Shown here: one piece after another, positions 9,007-17,895 of the stretch
How the letters are laid out: each line of letters begins with the position of its first letter
Position numbering within the stretch: position 1 is the stretch's first letter
Assembly (NCBI RefSeq): GCF_001426435.1
Contig: NZ_LMER01000020.1
Span: 193,824-257,823 of the forward strand
Direction of reading: 5' to 3'
Length of the DNA: 64,000 nt
Source of the DNA: Angustibacter sp. Root456
GTDB lineage: Bacteria; Actinomycetota; Actinomycetes; Actinomycetales; Angustibacteraceae
Made by a program: the position numbers and the translations under genes
Notes under the pieces: generated by a model
Databases searched by the model: none
Told to the model about the DNA's origin: nothing
The model's input: the letters and a program-made list of their open reading frames with translations, nothing else

Positions 9007-10733
9007 GCCGCCTCCTGCGCTGCGGCCTGGGACTCGACGATCTCGGCGTACGTCGGGCAGGTCTCGAGCAGCTCGTCGTGCCGGCCGATACCGACGACGC
9101 GGCCGGAGTCGAGGACGACGACCTGGTCGGCGTCGATGATGGTCGAGACCCGTTGCGCCACCACGATGACGGTGGCTTCCCCGGTGATGGGTTGCAGCGC
9201 GCGTCTGAGCCGTGCGTCCGTGGCCAGGTCGAGGGCCGAGAACGCGTCGTCGAAGAGGTAGACGTCCGGACGCACCACCAGGGCGCGGGCGATGCACAGC
9301 CGCTGACGCTGACCGCCGCTGACGTTGGTGCCGCCTTGGGCGATCGGCGCCTCGAGTCCGCCCGCCTCGCGGACGAAGTCAGACGCCTGGGCGACGTCGA
9401 GCGCCGCCCACAGCTCGTCGTCCGAGGCGTCGGGGTTGCCATAGCGCAGATTGCTGGCGACGGTGCCCGAGAACAGGTACGGCCGTTGCGGCACCAGCCC
9501 GATGCGGTGCCAGAGCAGCTCGGGATCGAGGTCACGCACGTCGACGTCGGCGATGCGCACGCTGCCGACCGTCGGGTCGATCAGGCGCGCCACGAGCCCG
9601 AGCAGCGTCGTCTTGCCCGAGCCCGTGCTTCCGATCACGGCGGTCACTTGACCTGGCTGCGCAGTGAACGAGATCCCCTCCAGCACAGGCGAATCCGCGC
9701 CGGGGTAGGTGAATCCGGCGTCCCGAAGCTCGACGGACGCCGGCGCGGTGGTCTCGCGGACGGGCTGGCTCGGTGGGACGACCGACGAGCTGGTTCCCAT
9801 GACCTCACCGATCCGGTCGGCGCACACCGACGCGCGCGGCACCATGATCGCCATGAAGGTGGCCATCATCACCGACATGAGGATCTGCATGAGGTACTGC
9901 AGGAACGCCGTCAGCGATCCCACCTGCATGGCGCCCTCGTCGACTCGGTGACCACCGAACCACAACACGGCGACGCTCGAGGCGTTCAGGATCAGCATCA
10001 CGGTCGGGAAGATGAGGATCATCAGCCGGCCGACGCGCAGGGCGACGTCAGTGAGGTCGGTGTTGGCCCGCTCGAAGCGCTGGGTCTCGTGCGGCTCGCG
10101 CACGAACGCGCGCACCACCCGCACGCCGGTGATCTGCTCGCGGAGCACCCGGTTGACCTCGTCGATCCGTTTCTGCATCAGGCGGAAGCCCGGCACCATC
10201 TGCCGCACGATCGACCCGATGGCCACGACCAGCACCGGGATCGCCACCACCATCAGCCACGACAGGCCGACGTCCTCGCGCAGGGCCATGACGATGCCGC
10301 CGACGCACATGATCGGGGCGGCGATCATCATCGTGCAGGTCATCAGCACGAGCATCTGCACCTGCTGGACGTCGTTGGTGTTGCGGGTGATGAGCGACGG
10401 CGCGCCGAACTGGTTCACCTCCCGGGCCGAGAACGTGCCGACCCTCGCGAAGACGCCGGAGCGCACGTCGCGGCCGAACGCCATCGCCGTGCGGGCGCCG
10501 AGGTAGACCGCAGCGATCGTGCACGCGATCTGCACGAGGCTGACGCCGAGCATCCACCCGCCGGTGCGCACGATGTAGCCGCTGTCGCCGCGCGCGATGC
10601 CCTGGTCGATGATCCGGGCGTTCAGGCTCGGCAGGTAGAGCGAGGCGATCGTGCCCACCAGCTGCAGCCCGACGACGCCGAGCAGGGCACGCCGGTAGGG
10701 GCGCAGGTACGTGCGCAGGATGCTGATGAGCAT
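9003..10733 (-). CDS. ABC exporter half-transporter with degenerate Walker B
   Basis: A 576-residue ABC half-transporter, [20 protein letters not shown], with six predicted helices (to about 310) and an ATPase domain. Walker A is [13 protein letters not shown] (about 367), signature [16 protein letters not shown] is canonical (about 470), and Walker B is [12 protein letters not shown], with Asp where the catalytic Glu normally sits. The partner at 7012-9006 has the Glu but a variant signature. This pattern is known from heterodimeric exporters with one degenerate site. It is the first gene of a three-gene minus-strand unit. A hairpin at 10744-10774 separates it from the YrdC-like gene upstream. 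Confidence 0.92.
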   Translation of the reverse strand: MLISILRTYLRPYRRALLGVVGLQLVGTIASLYLPSLNARIIDQGIARGDSGYIVRTGGWMLGVSLVQIACTIAAVYLGARTAMAFGRDVRSGVFARVGTFSAREVNQFGAPSLITRNTNDVQQVQMLVLMTCTMMIAAPIMCVGGIVMALREDVGLSWLMVVAIPVLVVAIGSIVRQMVPGFRLMQKRIDEVNRVLREQITGVRVVRAFVREPHETQRFERANTDLTDVALRVGRLMILIFPTVMLILNASSVAVLWFGGHRVDEGAMQVGSLTAFLQYLMQILMSVMMATFMAIMVPRASVCADRIGEVMGTSSSVVPPSQPVRETTAPASVELRDAGFTYPGADSPVLEGISFTAQPGQVTAVIGSTGSGKTTLLGLVARLIDPTVGSVRIADVDVRDLDPELLWHRIGLVPQRPYLFSGTVASNLRYGNPDASDDELWAALDVAQASDFVREAGGLEAPIAQGGTNVSGGQRQRLCIARALVVRPDVYLFDDAFSALDLATDARLRRALQPITGEATVIVVAQRVSTIIDADQVVVLDSGRVVGIGRHDELLETCPTYAEIVESQAAAQEAA

Positions 10734-10743
10734 GGACTACCTC

Positions 10744-10774
10744 CCCGGGCTTGATCATCACACCACGGCCCGGG
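10744..10774 (-). terminator. Probable terminator hairpin after the YrdC-like gene
   Basis: CCCGGGC (10744-10750) pairs with GCCCGGG (10768-10774) across a 17-nt loop. A second hairpin, TCCGCC/GGCGGA, follows near 10795. Both sit between the YrdC-like stop and the ABC start; neither has a T-tract. Confidence 0.4.
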
Positions 10775-10813
10775 CTGGCACCACGCCGTTCCGCCGACGG
10801 CGGACCGGCCGGA

Positions 10814-11434
10814 TCAGGCGAAGCGGCTCGGGTCTCCGGCGCCCACGCGGACGACCTCGGGGTAGCCCTCCGACCAGTCGACCACCGTCGTGGGCTCGAC
10901 ACCGCAGTCTCCGGCGTCGATCACCGCGTCGACCACGTGGTCGAGCTCCTCCTTGATCTGCCAGCCGTCCGTCATCGGGTCGTCGTGGTCGGGCAGCAGC
11001 AGGGTGCTCGACAGCATGGGCTCGCCCAGCTCGCGCAGCAGCGCGCGCACCACGGGGTGGTCAGGGATGCGGACGCCGACCGTGCGCTTCTTCGGGTGCG
11101 CGAGGCGGCGCGGCACCTCGCGCGTGGCCGGGAGGATGAACGTGTACGGCCCCGGCGTCGCGGCCTTGATGGCCCGGAACGCCGCGTTGTCCAGGTGCAC
11201 GAGCTGGCCGAGCTGGCTGAAGTCCGAGCAGACGAGCGTGAAGTGGTGCCGGTCGTCGAGGTGGCGGATGCGGCGGATCCGGTCGGGCCCGGTCTGGCTC
11301 CCGATCTGGCAGCCGAGCGCGTAGCAGGAGTCGGTGGGGTAGGCCACCAGCGCGTCGTCCCGCAGCATCTGCACGACCTGGCCGATGCTGCGTGGCTGCG
11401 GGTCCTGCGGGTGGACGTCGAAGTAGCGGGCCAT
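10814..11434 (-). CDS. L-threonylcarbamoyladenylate synthase-like protein (Sua5/YciO/YrdC)
   Basis: A 206-residue YrdC-fold protein. The N-terminus MARYFDVHPQDPQPRSIGQVV and the block LVAYPTDSCYALGC, KRTVGVRIPDHPVVRALL and EPMLSSTLLLP identify the YciO-type branch. YrdC/Sua5 makes threonylcarbamoyl-AMP for the t6A37 modification of tRNA; YciO paralogs have the same fold but a less certain role. The protein lacks the extra C-terminal Sua5 domain. A TAGGCT box ends 7 nt before ATG 11434, so the mRNA is likely leaderless. It is divergent from the FUSC gene. Confidence 0.88.
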   Translation of the reverse strand: MARYFDVHPQDPQPRSIGQVVQMLRDDALVAYPTDSCYALGCQIGSQTGPDRIRRIRHLDDRHHFTLVCSDFSQLGQLVHLDNAAFRAIKAATPGPYTFILPATREVPRRLAHPKKRTVGVRIPDHPVVRALLRELGEPMLSSTLLLPDHDDPMTDGWQIKEELDHVVDAVIDAGDCGVEPTTVVDWSEGYPEVVRVGAGDPSRFA

Positions 11435-11441
11435 GCGCGCG

Positions 11442-11447
11442 AGCCTA
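11442..11447 (-). promoter_or_regulatory. -10 box of the YrdC-like gene, leaderless
   Basis: TAGGCT on the reverse strand ends 7 nt before ATG 11434, with no ribosome site between. Confidence 0.45.
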
Positions 11448-11535
11448 CGACCGAGCGGGTCACCTGGCGCCGGATCACCCCCTGGTGACTACCCTGGCGC
11501 GGGGCCGACTGCCAGGAAGGGTGAGGAGCAGCACC

Positions 11536-13680
11536 GTGGACTGGCGAGGGATCCGCGGGACGCTCGCCGAGGGACTCGACCGAGCGCGTGCCTCCGATCC
11601 CGGCCTGGGACGGCTGCGGCAGGCGACGGCGGTGGCGGTGTCGGTCGGCACCGCCCTGGTGGTGGAGTACGGCGTCGCGCGGCTGGGCGGCGCCGACAGC
11701 AAGGGCACGCTCGTCGCGATGATCCTGGGCGCGGTCGTCGCGATGATGGGCTCGAACGCCCTCATCGGCCCGGAGGTCTGGGGCAAGGTCAAGGTCGCCG
11801 CGCTCTTCCCCGTCGCCATCGGCCTGGGGCTCGCCCTCGGCACGCTGGTGGGCGCCCACACCGACCTGATGCTCGCGGTCTTCGTCGCGGTCATATTCGT
11901 CGCGGTCTTCGTCCGGCGCTTCGGCACGCCGTTCTTCTTCTACGGCTTCATGCTCTGGATGGGCTACTTCTTCGCGTCGTTCCTCAAGACGAGGCCAGCG
12001 ATGATCCCTCACCTCATGGTCGCCGTCGTGGTCGGCTCGGCGTGGGTGCTCCTCCTCTCGATCACGGTGTTGCGCACCAACCCTCGCTCGGTCATGCGGT
12101 CCACGCTGCGCGCCTTCGACAGCCGGGCGCGCTGGGTCGTCGGCGAGTGCGCCGACCTGCTCGAGGTGTCGGCCGGGCGCGGCAACCGTCGCGACCGCGC
12201 GGTGCGCCAGATCAGCGCACGGCACGCCGGCCTGGCCGAGACCGCCCTCATGGCTGAGAGCTGGTCGGACGACGCCGGCGCGCTCCCCGACGGCTGGTCG
12301 CCCCCAGCGCTGCGCCGACGCCTGCTCGAGACCCAGCAAGCCGTGGAGCGCATCGCGCAGGCCAGCGTCGACCTCGTCGACGTCCGGTCCCCGCTGCGCG
12401 ACGCGGCCCACACGGTGCTCGACCTCGTCGCCCGCCGCCAAGACGCTGCGGCCCGCGAGGCCGCCGTCCACCTGAGCGACCTCGGTGACGCCCGGCGCGG
12501 CCAGACGCGCGCTGCTGCCGCGGCCCGCCAGCTGTCGGTGGGCACCCTCGAGCTGCTCGACCTCACGGCTCACGCGAGCGAGCCACCCGAGGTGGCGCCC
12601 GGCGAGGACGAGTTCACTCCGACGACCGCCCTGTTCCTCGGCAACCTGCCGGGATCACCAGCCGTGGCCCGCGACGTGCCGGCACGCGGCACGCGCTGGA
12701 ACCCGCTGGCCCGCCTCGACCTGACCAGCCGGCAGGCGGTGCAGGTGGCACTCGCGGGTGCGCTGGCCATCGTGCTCGGGCGCTTCCTCGACCCGACGCG
12801 CTACTACTGGGCGGTCATCGCGGCGTTCGTGACGTTCACCGGCACCGGCACGCGCGTCGACTCGCTGACCAAGGGCGTCAACCGCGTGGTCGGCACGCTG
12901 GTGGGACTGGTGGCGGCAGTGCTCGTCGCGCACCTCACCGACGGGCACCCGGCGGCCATCGTGCTGACGATCCTGCTCTGCGTGTTCTTCGGCTTCTACC
13001 TGGTGCGCGTCTCGTACGCGGCGATGATCTTCTTCATCACGATCATGGTCGGCCAGATGTACACGGTGCTGCACACCTTCAGCGACGCGCTGCTCGTCCT
13101 GCGCCTGGAGGAGACGGCGGTCGGTGCGGCGGCCGGCATCGTCGTGGCGGTGGTGGTGACGCCCCTGTCGACCCGCGACACGGTGCGCAGCGCGGCGAGC
13201 GCCCTGCTGCACAGCCTGGCCGACCTGCTCAGTGCGGTGGCGGGCGGCGCCCCCGGCTCCGACCTGGATGCGCGCTCGCGCACGCTCGACGACCAGGTGC
13301 GCCGGCTGCGACTGGTGACCCGACCGCTCATCCGCTCGTCCCCGTGGCGCCACGAGAGCCAGCAGACCCGCCACCGCCTGGCCTTGCTGGTCTCGACGGC
13401 AGTGCAGGCCCGCGCGCTCACCGTGGCGTCCTACCGCTGCCCCACCCGGCACCCTGTGGTGGCGCAGGTCTGCCGCGAGCTGGCCGAGTCGTCGTCCACG
13501 CTGGCCGGGGCGAGGCGCGACGTGCCGGTGACCGCCGCGGCGCCGGCGCTGCAGCGCGCCGACCAGGCGCTGTTCGCCGAGCGCCTGCCGGACGACCTCG
13601 ACCCGCTCGTGCGGCCTCTCGCGCACCTGCACGCCACGCTGCGCGAGCTCGCCCAGGTGCCGCTGCTGCGGAGGCAGTGA
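11536..13680 (+). CDS. FUSC-family membrane protein
   Basis: A 714-residue protein with two blocks of hydrophobic helices (about residues 30-190 and 400-550), each followed by a soluble helical region. This is the duplicated layout of the fusaric acid resistance/aromatic acid exporter (FUSC, YccS-like) family. The second block carries RYYWAVIAAFVTFTGTGTRVDSLTKGVNRVVGTLVG, a typical FUSC signature. A role in efflux of organic acids is inferred from the family; the substrate is unknown. I chose GTG 11536 (VDWRGIRGTLAEGL) because GAGGAG lies 9 nt upstream and the longer frame overlaps the divergent gene's promoter. A strong hairpin follows the stop. Confidence 0.88.
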   Translation: MDWRGIRGTLAEGLDRARASDPGLGRLRQATAVAVSVGTALVVEYGVARLGGADSKGTLVAMILGAVVAMMGSNALIGPEVWGKVKVAALFPVAIGLGLALGTLVGAHTDLMLAVFVAVIFVAVFVRRFGTPFFFYGFMLWMGYFFASFLKTRPAMIPHLMVAVVVGSAWVLLLSITVLRTNPRSVMRSTLRAFDSRARWVVGECADLLEVSAGRGNRRDRAVRQISARHAGLAETALMAESWSDDAGALPDGWSPPALRRRLLETQQAVERIAQASVDLVDVRSPLRDAAHTVLDLVARRQDAAAREAAVHLSDLGDARRGQTRAAAAARQLSVGTLELLDLTAHASEPPEVAPGEDEFTPTTALFLGNLPGSPAVARDVPARGTRWNPLARLDLTSRQAVQVALAGALAIVLGRFLDPTRYYWAVIAAFVTFTGTGTRVDSLTKGVNRVVGTLVGLVAAVLVAHLTDGHPAAIVLTILLCVFFGFYLVRVSYAAMIFFITIMVGQMYTVLHTFSDALLVLRLEETAVGAAAGIVVAVVVTPLSTRDTVRSAASALLHSLADLLSAVAGGAPGSDLDARSRTLDDQVRRLRLVTRPLIRSSPWRHESQQTRHRLALLVSTAVQARALTVASYRCPTRHPVVAQVCRELAESSSTLAGARRDVPVTAAAPALQRADQALFAERLPDDLDPLVRPLAHLHATLRELAQVPLLRRQ

Positions 13681-13693
13681 CGCAGCGAGAACA

Positions 13694-13735
13694 CAGAAGT
13701 GGCCCATCCGGTGGTCATCCGGTGGGCCACTTCTG
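13694..13735. terminator. Bidirectional terminator hairpin
   Basis: Thirteen-base arms (13694-13706 with 13723-13735, AGAAGTGGCCCA type) form a perfect stem between the converging FUSC and LAFTG-protein genes. Confidence 0.8.
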
Positions 13736-13747
13736 CGATCTGGACGG

Positions 13748-14989
13748 TCAGGCGCGGGTCACGGCGCGGCGGCGGCCAGCCAGCCGCAGCGCGACGCCGA
13801 GCGCCACCGCACCGAGGCCGAGGGCCAGCAGCAGCGCGACGCCGGACGCACCCGTGAAGGCCAGCGACGTCAGCGCGGCGCCGGCGACGGCGGGCAGGGC
13901 GCTCGCCGCCTGGGTGCGCAGGGTGGTGCCGGCCGGCGCCTGCGCGTACGACGCCCCGAGCACCTGGTCGGCGGCCTGCGGTGAGCGCTCGGCCGGCCGC
14001 GAGTCGGCGGAGGCGCCGGCGACGTCGGAACCGGCGACCTCGGAACCGGCCACGTCGGAACCAGCGACCTCGGAACCAGCGACGTCGGAACCAGCCACGT
14101 CGGAACCGACGACCGCGATGGTGGCCGTGTCACCGGCCACGCTCGCGGTGCCAGGAGCGCTCACGGTGCCCGACGGCGAGAGCGGGGCCCCCGCAGCCAG
14201 CGAGGGCTGCTGCTCGCAAGGCGCCAGCCACAGCACCTTCTGCTTCGCGCCGCCCGGCGCCTCGCGGGAGTCGACCATCACCTTGAGGTGGTAGCCCTGC
14301 TTGGGGTGCGGCGTCACGGCGCTGAGGCCGAGGTCGTCAACGGTGTACACCCGGGTGGCGCCGTCGTAGTCCTTCGCTGCACCGCCGGCGGCGTCGTTGC
14401 TCGTGGGCACGGCCGTGTCGTGCAGCAGCACGCCGCCGCCGGTGGGGGCGATGCCGGTGACGGTGATGTCGGCGGTCTGACCGGCGTCGAAGCCGAAGAA
14501 GGTCACGCGGAAGGCGCAGCCGGGATGCGGCTCGTTGTCGACGCCGGTGTCGTAGGCCGGTCCGTCGATCTTGATGGTGCCGTTGTTGCCGCGCGGGTCG
14601 TGGCTGCGCTGCGCCCGCGTCGACGAGGTGTCGGACGCCGGGTGGCGCGCGGGGTGCGTCGCGGTCTTCGCGTGCGAGCTCGAGCGGTGGTGCTGGGCCG
14701 CGGGCTTCGCCGTCCGGCTCGGCCCCTGGCTCTGGCGGGGAGAGCTCGACGCCGCGTGGGCGTTGTCTCGCTGGCCGGAGTGGCCGTTGTCGCGCTGGCC
14801 GGAGTGGCCCGGCTGGCCGGAGTGGCCCGACTGGCCGGAGTGGCCGGAGTGGCCGGACGAGGCGAACGCGCCGCCGGCGCCGGTGACGGCGAGCGCCGCG
14901 GTGAGGCCGAAGGCGGCGGCCGCCCTCAGCGCCGGCCGGGTCGCGGCGCGCTGCGAGGTGCGGGAGGAGGGGAGGACGGGGTGGGTCAT
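13748..14989 (-). CDS. Secreted surface protein with LAFTG sortase-type anchor
   Basis: A 413-residue exported protein. The signal peptide spans about residues 1-43 (AAFGLTAALAVTGAGGAFA). It is followed by imperfect GHSGQ pentapeptide repeats (about 45-70), a Ser/Lys/His-rich linker, a beta-rich domain (about 145-265, starting IKIDGPAYDTGVDNEPHPGCAFRV), and GS(D/E)VA pentapeptides. It ends LAFTG, a hydrophobic helix and RRR. LAXTG is the motif preferred by actinobacterial class E sortases; no sortase gene is in the window. The central domain resembles domains in other actinobacterial wall proteins, but I cannot name a ligand. ATG 14989 has GAGGAG 8 nt upstream. Confidence 0.88.
   Translation of the reverse strand: MTHPVLPSSRTSQRAATRPALRAAAAFGLTAALAVTGAGGAFASSGHSGHSGQSGHSGQPGHSGQRDNGHSGQRDNAHAASSSPRQSQGPSRTAKPAAQHHRSSSHAKTATHPARHPASDTSSTRAQRSHDPRGNNGTIKIDGPAYDTGVDNEPHPGCAFRVTFFGFDAGQTADITVTGIAPTGGGVLLHDTAVPTSNDAAGGAAKDYDGATRVYTVDDLGLSAVTPHPKQGYHLKVMVDSREAPGGAKQKVLWLAPCEQQPSLAAGAPLSPSGTVSAPGTASVAGDTATIAVVGSDVAGSDVAGSEVAGSDVAGSEVAGSDVAGASADSRPAERSPQAADQVLGASYAQAPAGTTLRTQAASALPAVAGAALTSLAFTGASGVALLLALGLGAVALGVALRLAGRRRAVTRA
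14018..14108 (-). repeat. 15-bp tandem repeats inside the surface protein gene
   Basis: Six copies of a 15-bp unit of the type GACGTCGGAACCAGC encode GS(D/E)VA repeats. Copies differ mainly in the D/E codon, giving an alternating pattern that suggests recent expansion. Confidence 0.85.
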
Positions 14990-15083
14990 GGGTGGCTCCT
15001 CGGTCGGTCAAGCAAAAGTCATGTTGACCAACTAACGAAGCGATTTGCCGGAGGTTACGCCGTTCACCCGTTCGGCCCAGCGA

Positions 15084-15296
15084 CTACCGCGAAGCGGCTG
15101 CCTGCACCCAGCGCCCCGCCTCGGCGGCGGAGTAGCGCCGCGTGAACCCGCATCCCCAGGCGAGCCAGGGGCCGTCCGCCCCGGACGACGCCACAGCCTC
15201 GCCCGAGATCAGCAGCCGCGCGCCCGCACGCACGTCGGACGCCGACGCCGAGGTGGCGTCCCCCGTCTCCGCCAGGGCCGGACGTCGCCGGGTCAC
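15084..15296 (-). CDS. Possible small protein coupled to the upstream membrane protein
   Basis: A frame of 70 residues (VTRRRPALAETGDATSASAS...) starts at a GTG that overlaps the upstream stop codon (GTGA, 15293-15296) and ends at TAG 15084. The 4-nt overlap is typical of coupled genes. The product is soluble, ends RRYSAAEAGRWVQAAASR, and I recognise no domain. No independent ribosome site is needed if coupling works. It could be an artefact of high GC. Confidence 0.4.
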   Translation of the reverse strand: MTRRRPALAETGDATSASASDVRAGARLLISGEAVASSGADGPWLAWGCGFTRRYSAAEAGRWVQAAASR

Positions 15297-15889
15297 TGCA
15301 CCCCCGTAGCCGGGGCCGGCCGGCGAGCTACCGGACTCGCGAGAAGGACGATCCCCGCCGCCAGCCAGGCGAGTCCGAACGGCACGGCCAGCAGCACCCG
15401 GGAGGTCTGCTCGTTCGCGAACGGCAGGAGCGCTGCGGTGGCCAGCAGCAGGGCAGCCAGCGCGGTCGGTAGCAGCCTCGCGCGCAGCACCAGCCAGGCG
15501 ACCAGCACGATCCCTACCGCGAGCAGGACGACGCCGGGCACCACCAGCGCGGGCATGCCGTCCCAGTTCCCGTCGATCGTCATGGCGACCGCGGCGCCGG
15601 CCAGGAGGGCGAAGCCCGCGGCACCGGTGGCGGCCGCAGCCGTGCCGACCCGGCCGAATCCGCCTGCGGCCCGTGCGAGCAGCAGCAACCTCAGGCAGCT
15701 CACGGCGAGCAGCAGGCCGGCGACGGCCATGAGCGCGGCGTCCGCCGGGGACGCATCGCGCATGGCGTGGTCGAGACACCCGTCGCCGATGCAGCCCGTC
15801 GGCTGCTGATCGTGCACGATGCACGCCGCCGTCCACGCTGCTCCCCCGACCGCGGAGCAGATCCCCGTCACCATCGTGGCCCTGGCCAT
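15293..15889 (-). CDS. Hypothetical multi-helix membrane protein
   Basis: A 198-residue protein with about six hydrophobic segments (for example TMVTGICSAVGGAAWTAACI, ALMAVAGLLLAVSCLRLLLL, MPALVVPGVVLLAVGIVLVA). After the first helix a short extracellular-looking loop contains two cysteines (TGCIGDGCLDHAMRD) that could form a disulfide. I do not recognise the family. ATG 15889 has GGAGG 8 nt upstream; the longer frame upstream has none. The small frame at 15084-15296 overlaps its stop. Confidence 0.7.
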   Translation of the reverse strand: MARATMVTGICSAVGGAAWTAACIVHDQQPTGCIGDGCLDHAMRDASPADAALMAVAGLLLAVSCLRLLLLARAAGGFGRVGTAAAATGAAGFALLAGAAVAMTIDGNWDGMPALVVPGVVLLAVGIVLVAWLVLRARLLPTALAALLLATAALLPFANEQTSRVLLAVPFGLAWLAAGIVLLASPVARRPAPATGVQ

Positions 15890-16111
15890 CGCGGCCTCCT
15901 CCCATCGGCGGCAGGATGCCACCGACAGCCGCAGGCGCGCACCGGTTTCCCGCTGTCCCGATCCAGGCAGCGGAACGTCCAACCCCGTGGTCACCAGCCC
16001 ATGGCGGTGGCGGTGGTGTCCTGGCTCAGGACATCCGGGACCGGTGTCTCGCGAGCTCCTGCGCGAGCTCACCATCGACACCAGCAAGGACTACCAACCC
16101 CGGAAATGACG
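15890..16111. other. Intergenic region with a 17-bp copy of the tRNA-Ser 3' end
   Basis: About 220 bp without a convincing gene. It holds CATGGCGGTGGCGGTGG at 16000-16016, identical to 16166-16182 at the 3' end of tRNA-Ser(CGA). A degenerate inverted repeat (TGTCCTGGCTCAGGACAT) follows the first copy. Confidence 0.5.
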
Positions 16112-16145
16112 AAGGCCCGAACCCACTTCCGTGGGTTCGGGCCTT
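16112..16145 (-). terminator. Terminator of tRNA-Ser(CGA)
   Basis: Perfect 15-bp stem (AAGGCCCGAACCCAC at 16112-16126 with its complement at 16131-16145, loop TTCC), 22 bp after the tRNA end. Confidence 0.8.
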
Positions 16146-16167
16146 GCAGATGTCCTGAGACATCACA

Positions 16168-16257
16168 TGGCGGTGGCGGTGGGATTTGAACCCACGGTGG
16201 AGTTACCCCCACACACGCTTTCGAGGCGTGCTCCTTAGGCCGCTCGGACACGCCACC
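16168..16257 (-). tRNA. tRNA-Ser(CGA)
   Basis: On the reverse strand GGTGGCG pairs with CGCCACC, discriminator G, and CCA is encoded at 16168-16170. The anticodon loop CTCGAAA gives CGA. D-arm and long serine-type variable arm are present. Confidence 0.95.
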
Positions 16258-16378
16258 GCCGAAGAGGCTACTAGAGGCTGCGGGTGGTCAGGAAATCCGG
16301 GGCCGCAGGACCTTCCACCCTTCCCCTGGCCCGGACGGCGAGGTGCCCTGGGACCACTCGCTGACGCAGGAGGTCGCG

Positions 16379-16699
16379 ATGTCCCGCACCGCACCCACCC
16401 ACGGCACGCCTCGCCGCGCGCTGCCGGCCCACCCGATCGGCTGGGCTGCGCTGGTCCTGCTGCTCGTCGTCATCGCCGTCCCCGCGTGGTGGGGTGGCTT
16501 GCAGAACGTCGTGGGGTCCGGCGTCATCATGACGCTCGTGGCGCTGGCCCTGTGCCTCGCGGCGTTCGGGACGGGCGGAGCCGCCGTCCTGAGTCATCGG
16601 GACGACGCGATCGTCCTGCGCATCGCCCTGGCCGTCGCGACGGTCGTGACCCTCGCGGCGCTCATGGTGCTCGCGGGCTTCGCCTTCGGCGCGGGCTAG
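16379..16699 (+). CDS. Small hypothetical membrane protein
   Basis: A 106-residue protein with three hydrophobic segments (GWAALVLLLVVIAVPAWWG; VIMTLVALALCLAAFGTG; IALAVATVVTLAALMVLAGFAF) and a short basic N-terminus. No family is recognised. ATG 16379 has GGAGG 7 nt upstream, which fixes the start against the in-frame ATG at 16343. Its stop shares the palindrome CTAG with the stop of the converging tadA gene. Confidence 0.7.
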   Translation: MSRTAPTHGTPRRALPAHPIGWAALVLLLVVIAVPAWWGGLQNVVGSGVIMTLVALALCLAAFGTGGAAVLSHRDDAIVLRIALAVATVVTLAALMVLAGFAFGAG

Positions 16700-17133
16700 T
16701 CGTCGCGCCGCTCGGCGAAGAAGTCGAGCAGCACCTGCGCGCACTCGCGCTCGCGGACGCCACCCACCACCTCGACCCGGTGGTTGACGTGCCGGTCGCG
16801 GACGACGTCCCAGACCGACCCCGTCGCACCGGCCTTGGGGTCCCATGCGCCGAGCACCAGCCGGCTCACCCGGGCGAGCACCAGCGCGCCGGCGCACATC
16901 AGGCACGGCTCGAGGGTGACGACGAGCGTGCAGCCGTCGAGCCGCCACTCGCCGCGCGCCCGAGCCGCCGCGCGCAGGGCCAGCACCTCCGCATGGGCGG
17001 TGGGGTCGCCGTCCGCCTCGCGCCGGTTGATGCCCGTGCCGATCACCTCTCCGGCGGCGTCGACGACCACGGCCCCGACGGGCACGTCGCCCGAGCCGAC
17101 CGCCACGCGCGCCTGCTCGAGCGCCAACCCCAT
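16696..17133 (-). CDS. tadA: tRNA-specific adenosine deaminase
   Basis: TadA converts A34 to inosine in tRNA-Arg(ACG), allowing it to read CGU, CGC and CGA. The 145-residue product has the zinc deaminase signature: HAE (H47, E49 as proton shuttle) and PCLMC (C77, C80). The substrate, tRNA-Arg(ACG), is encoded at 44416-44488. The frame upstream of ATG 17133 reads PADERW, which resembles the usual TadA N-terminus, but no ATG/GTG lies further up before the preceding gene, so the start is uncertain by some 10 residues. It follows its partner gene by 38 bp. Confidence 0.95.
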   Translation of the reverse strand: MGLALEQARVAVGSGDVPVGAVVVDAAGEVIGTGINRREADGDPTAHAEVLALRAAARARGEWRLDGCTLVVTLEPCLMCAGALVLARVSRLVLGAWDPKAGATGSVWDVVRDRHVNHRVEVVGGVRERECAQVLLDFFAERRDD

Positions 17134-17171
17134 CCAGCGCTCGTCGGCGGGGTCGGCAGCCCAGGCCGCGG

Positions 17172-17786
17172 CTATCGCAGGGCCTCGATGAGCTCGTCGA
17201 AGCCGCAGCGCTCGCCGAGGTCGGCCACCACCGAGCCGGGGTCGCTCGGGGCCGCGAGCACGAGGTCGACCAACTCGGTCGCGTCGACGCCGACGTCCTC
17301 GAGGAGTCCCGGGTCACCGGCCCAGGCCGGCGGCAGCTCGGGGTCGATGGCCGCGGCTGCGAGGTCGTCGTCCGCGCCGGACAGGAGCGGGTCAGGTTCG
17401 GTGTCGTCGTGCTCCTCGACGTCGACCGGGTCGTCGGCCGTGTCGTCACCGAGGTCCGACGGCGTGGACGTCGACGCGCTGGGGTTGCGCAGGTCGGCGT
17501 ACTCCTCGAGCTCGACGTCACCCACGGGCGCGAGCATCTCGGCGTAGTGGCTGCGCTGCGTGGCGTCCAGGTCGCTGACAAACACGCGCGGCTCGTTGTC
17601 GTCGTCGACGCGGATCAGCGCGAACCACTCGTCCTCGCGCTCCAGGACGGCGAGCACCGGGCCCCCCTTGGCCACGGCCCGCAAGTGGTCACCGACCTCG
17701 TCCAGGGACTCGAGGTCCTCGAGGTCGACGTCGAGCGCACGCCAGCCGGAACCGTTGCGGCAGATCACGGCGGAGAAGTACGACAC
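17172..17786 (-). CDS. tRNA adenosine deaminase-associated protein
   Basis: A 204-residue acidic protein starting [22 protein letters not shown], with [29 protein letters not shown] and a long Asp/Glu-rich insert (about 105-145). It matches the actinobacterial family found directly upstream of tadA. Its function is unknown; the association suggests help in deaminase folding or tRNA binding, which is inference. The start is GTG 17786, 6 nt after a weak -10 box (CACGAT). Divergent from upp. Confidence 0.85.
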   Translation of the reverse strand: MSYFSAVICRNGSGWRALDVDLEDLESLDEVGDHLRAVAKGGPVLAVLEREDEWFALIRVDDDNEPRVFVSDLDATQRSHYAEMLAPVGDVELEEYADLRNPSASTSTPSDLGDDTADDPVDVEEHDDTEPDPLLSGADDDLAAAAIDPELPPAWAGDPGLLEDVGVDATELVDLVLAAPSDPGSVVADLGERCGFDELIEALR

Positions 17787-17882
17787 GCGCCCATCGTGGC
17801 ATGAACGCGCGCCGCCGTCATGGGTCTGCAGGCGGTCATCACGTGCTCACGGGTTGTGGTCCGCGCGGAGCCCGGCGACCGG

Positions 17883-17888
17883 TACGTT
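17883..17888 (+). promoter_or_regulatory. -10 box of upp, leaderless
   Basis: TACGTT ends 7 nt before ATG 17896 with no Shine-Dalgarno sequence. Confidence 0.45.
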
Positions 17889-17895
17889 CTGGGGT

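Noticed and set aside
10744-10774. Additional copy of the GATCATGCAC element (TTGATCATCACACC)
   Set aside because: Only about 8 bases match the core, so it is treated as an ordinary hairpin.
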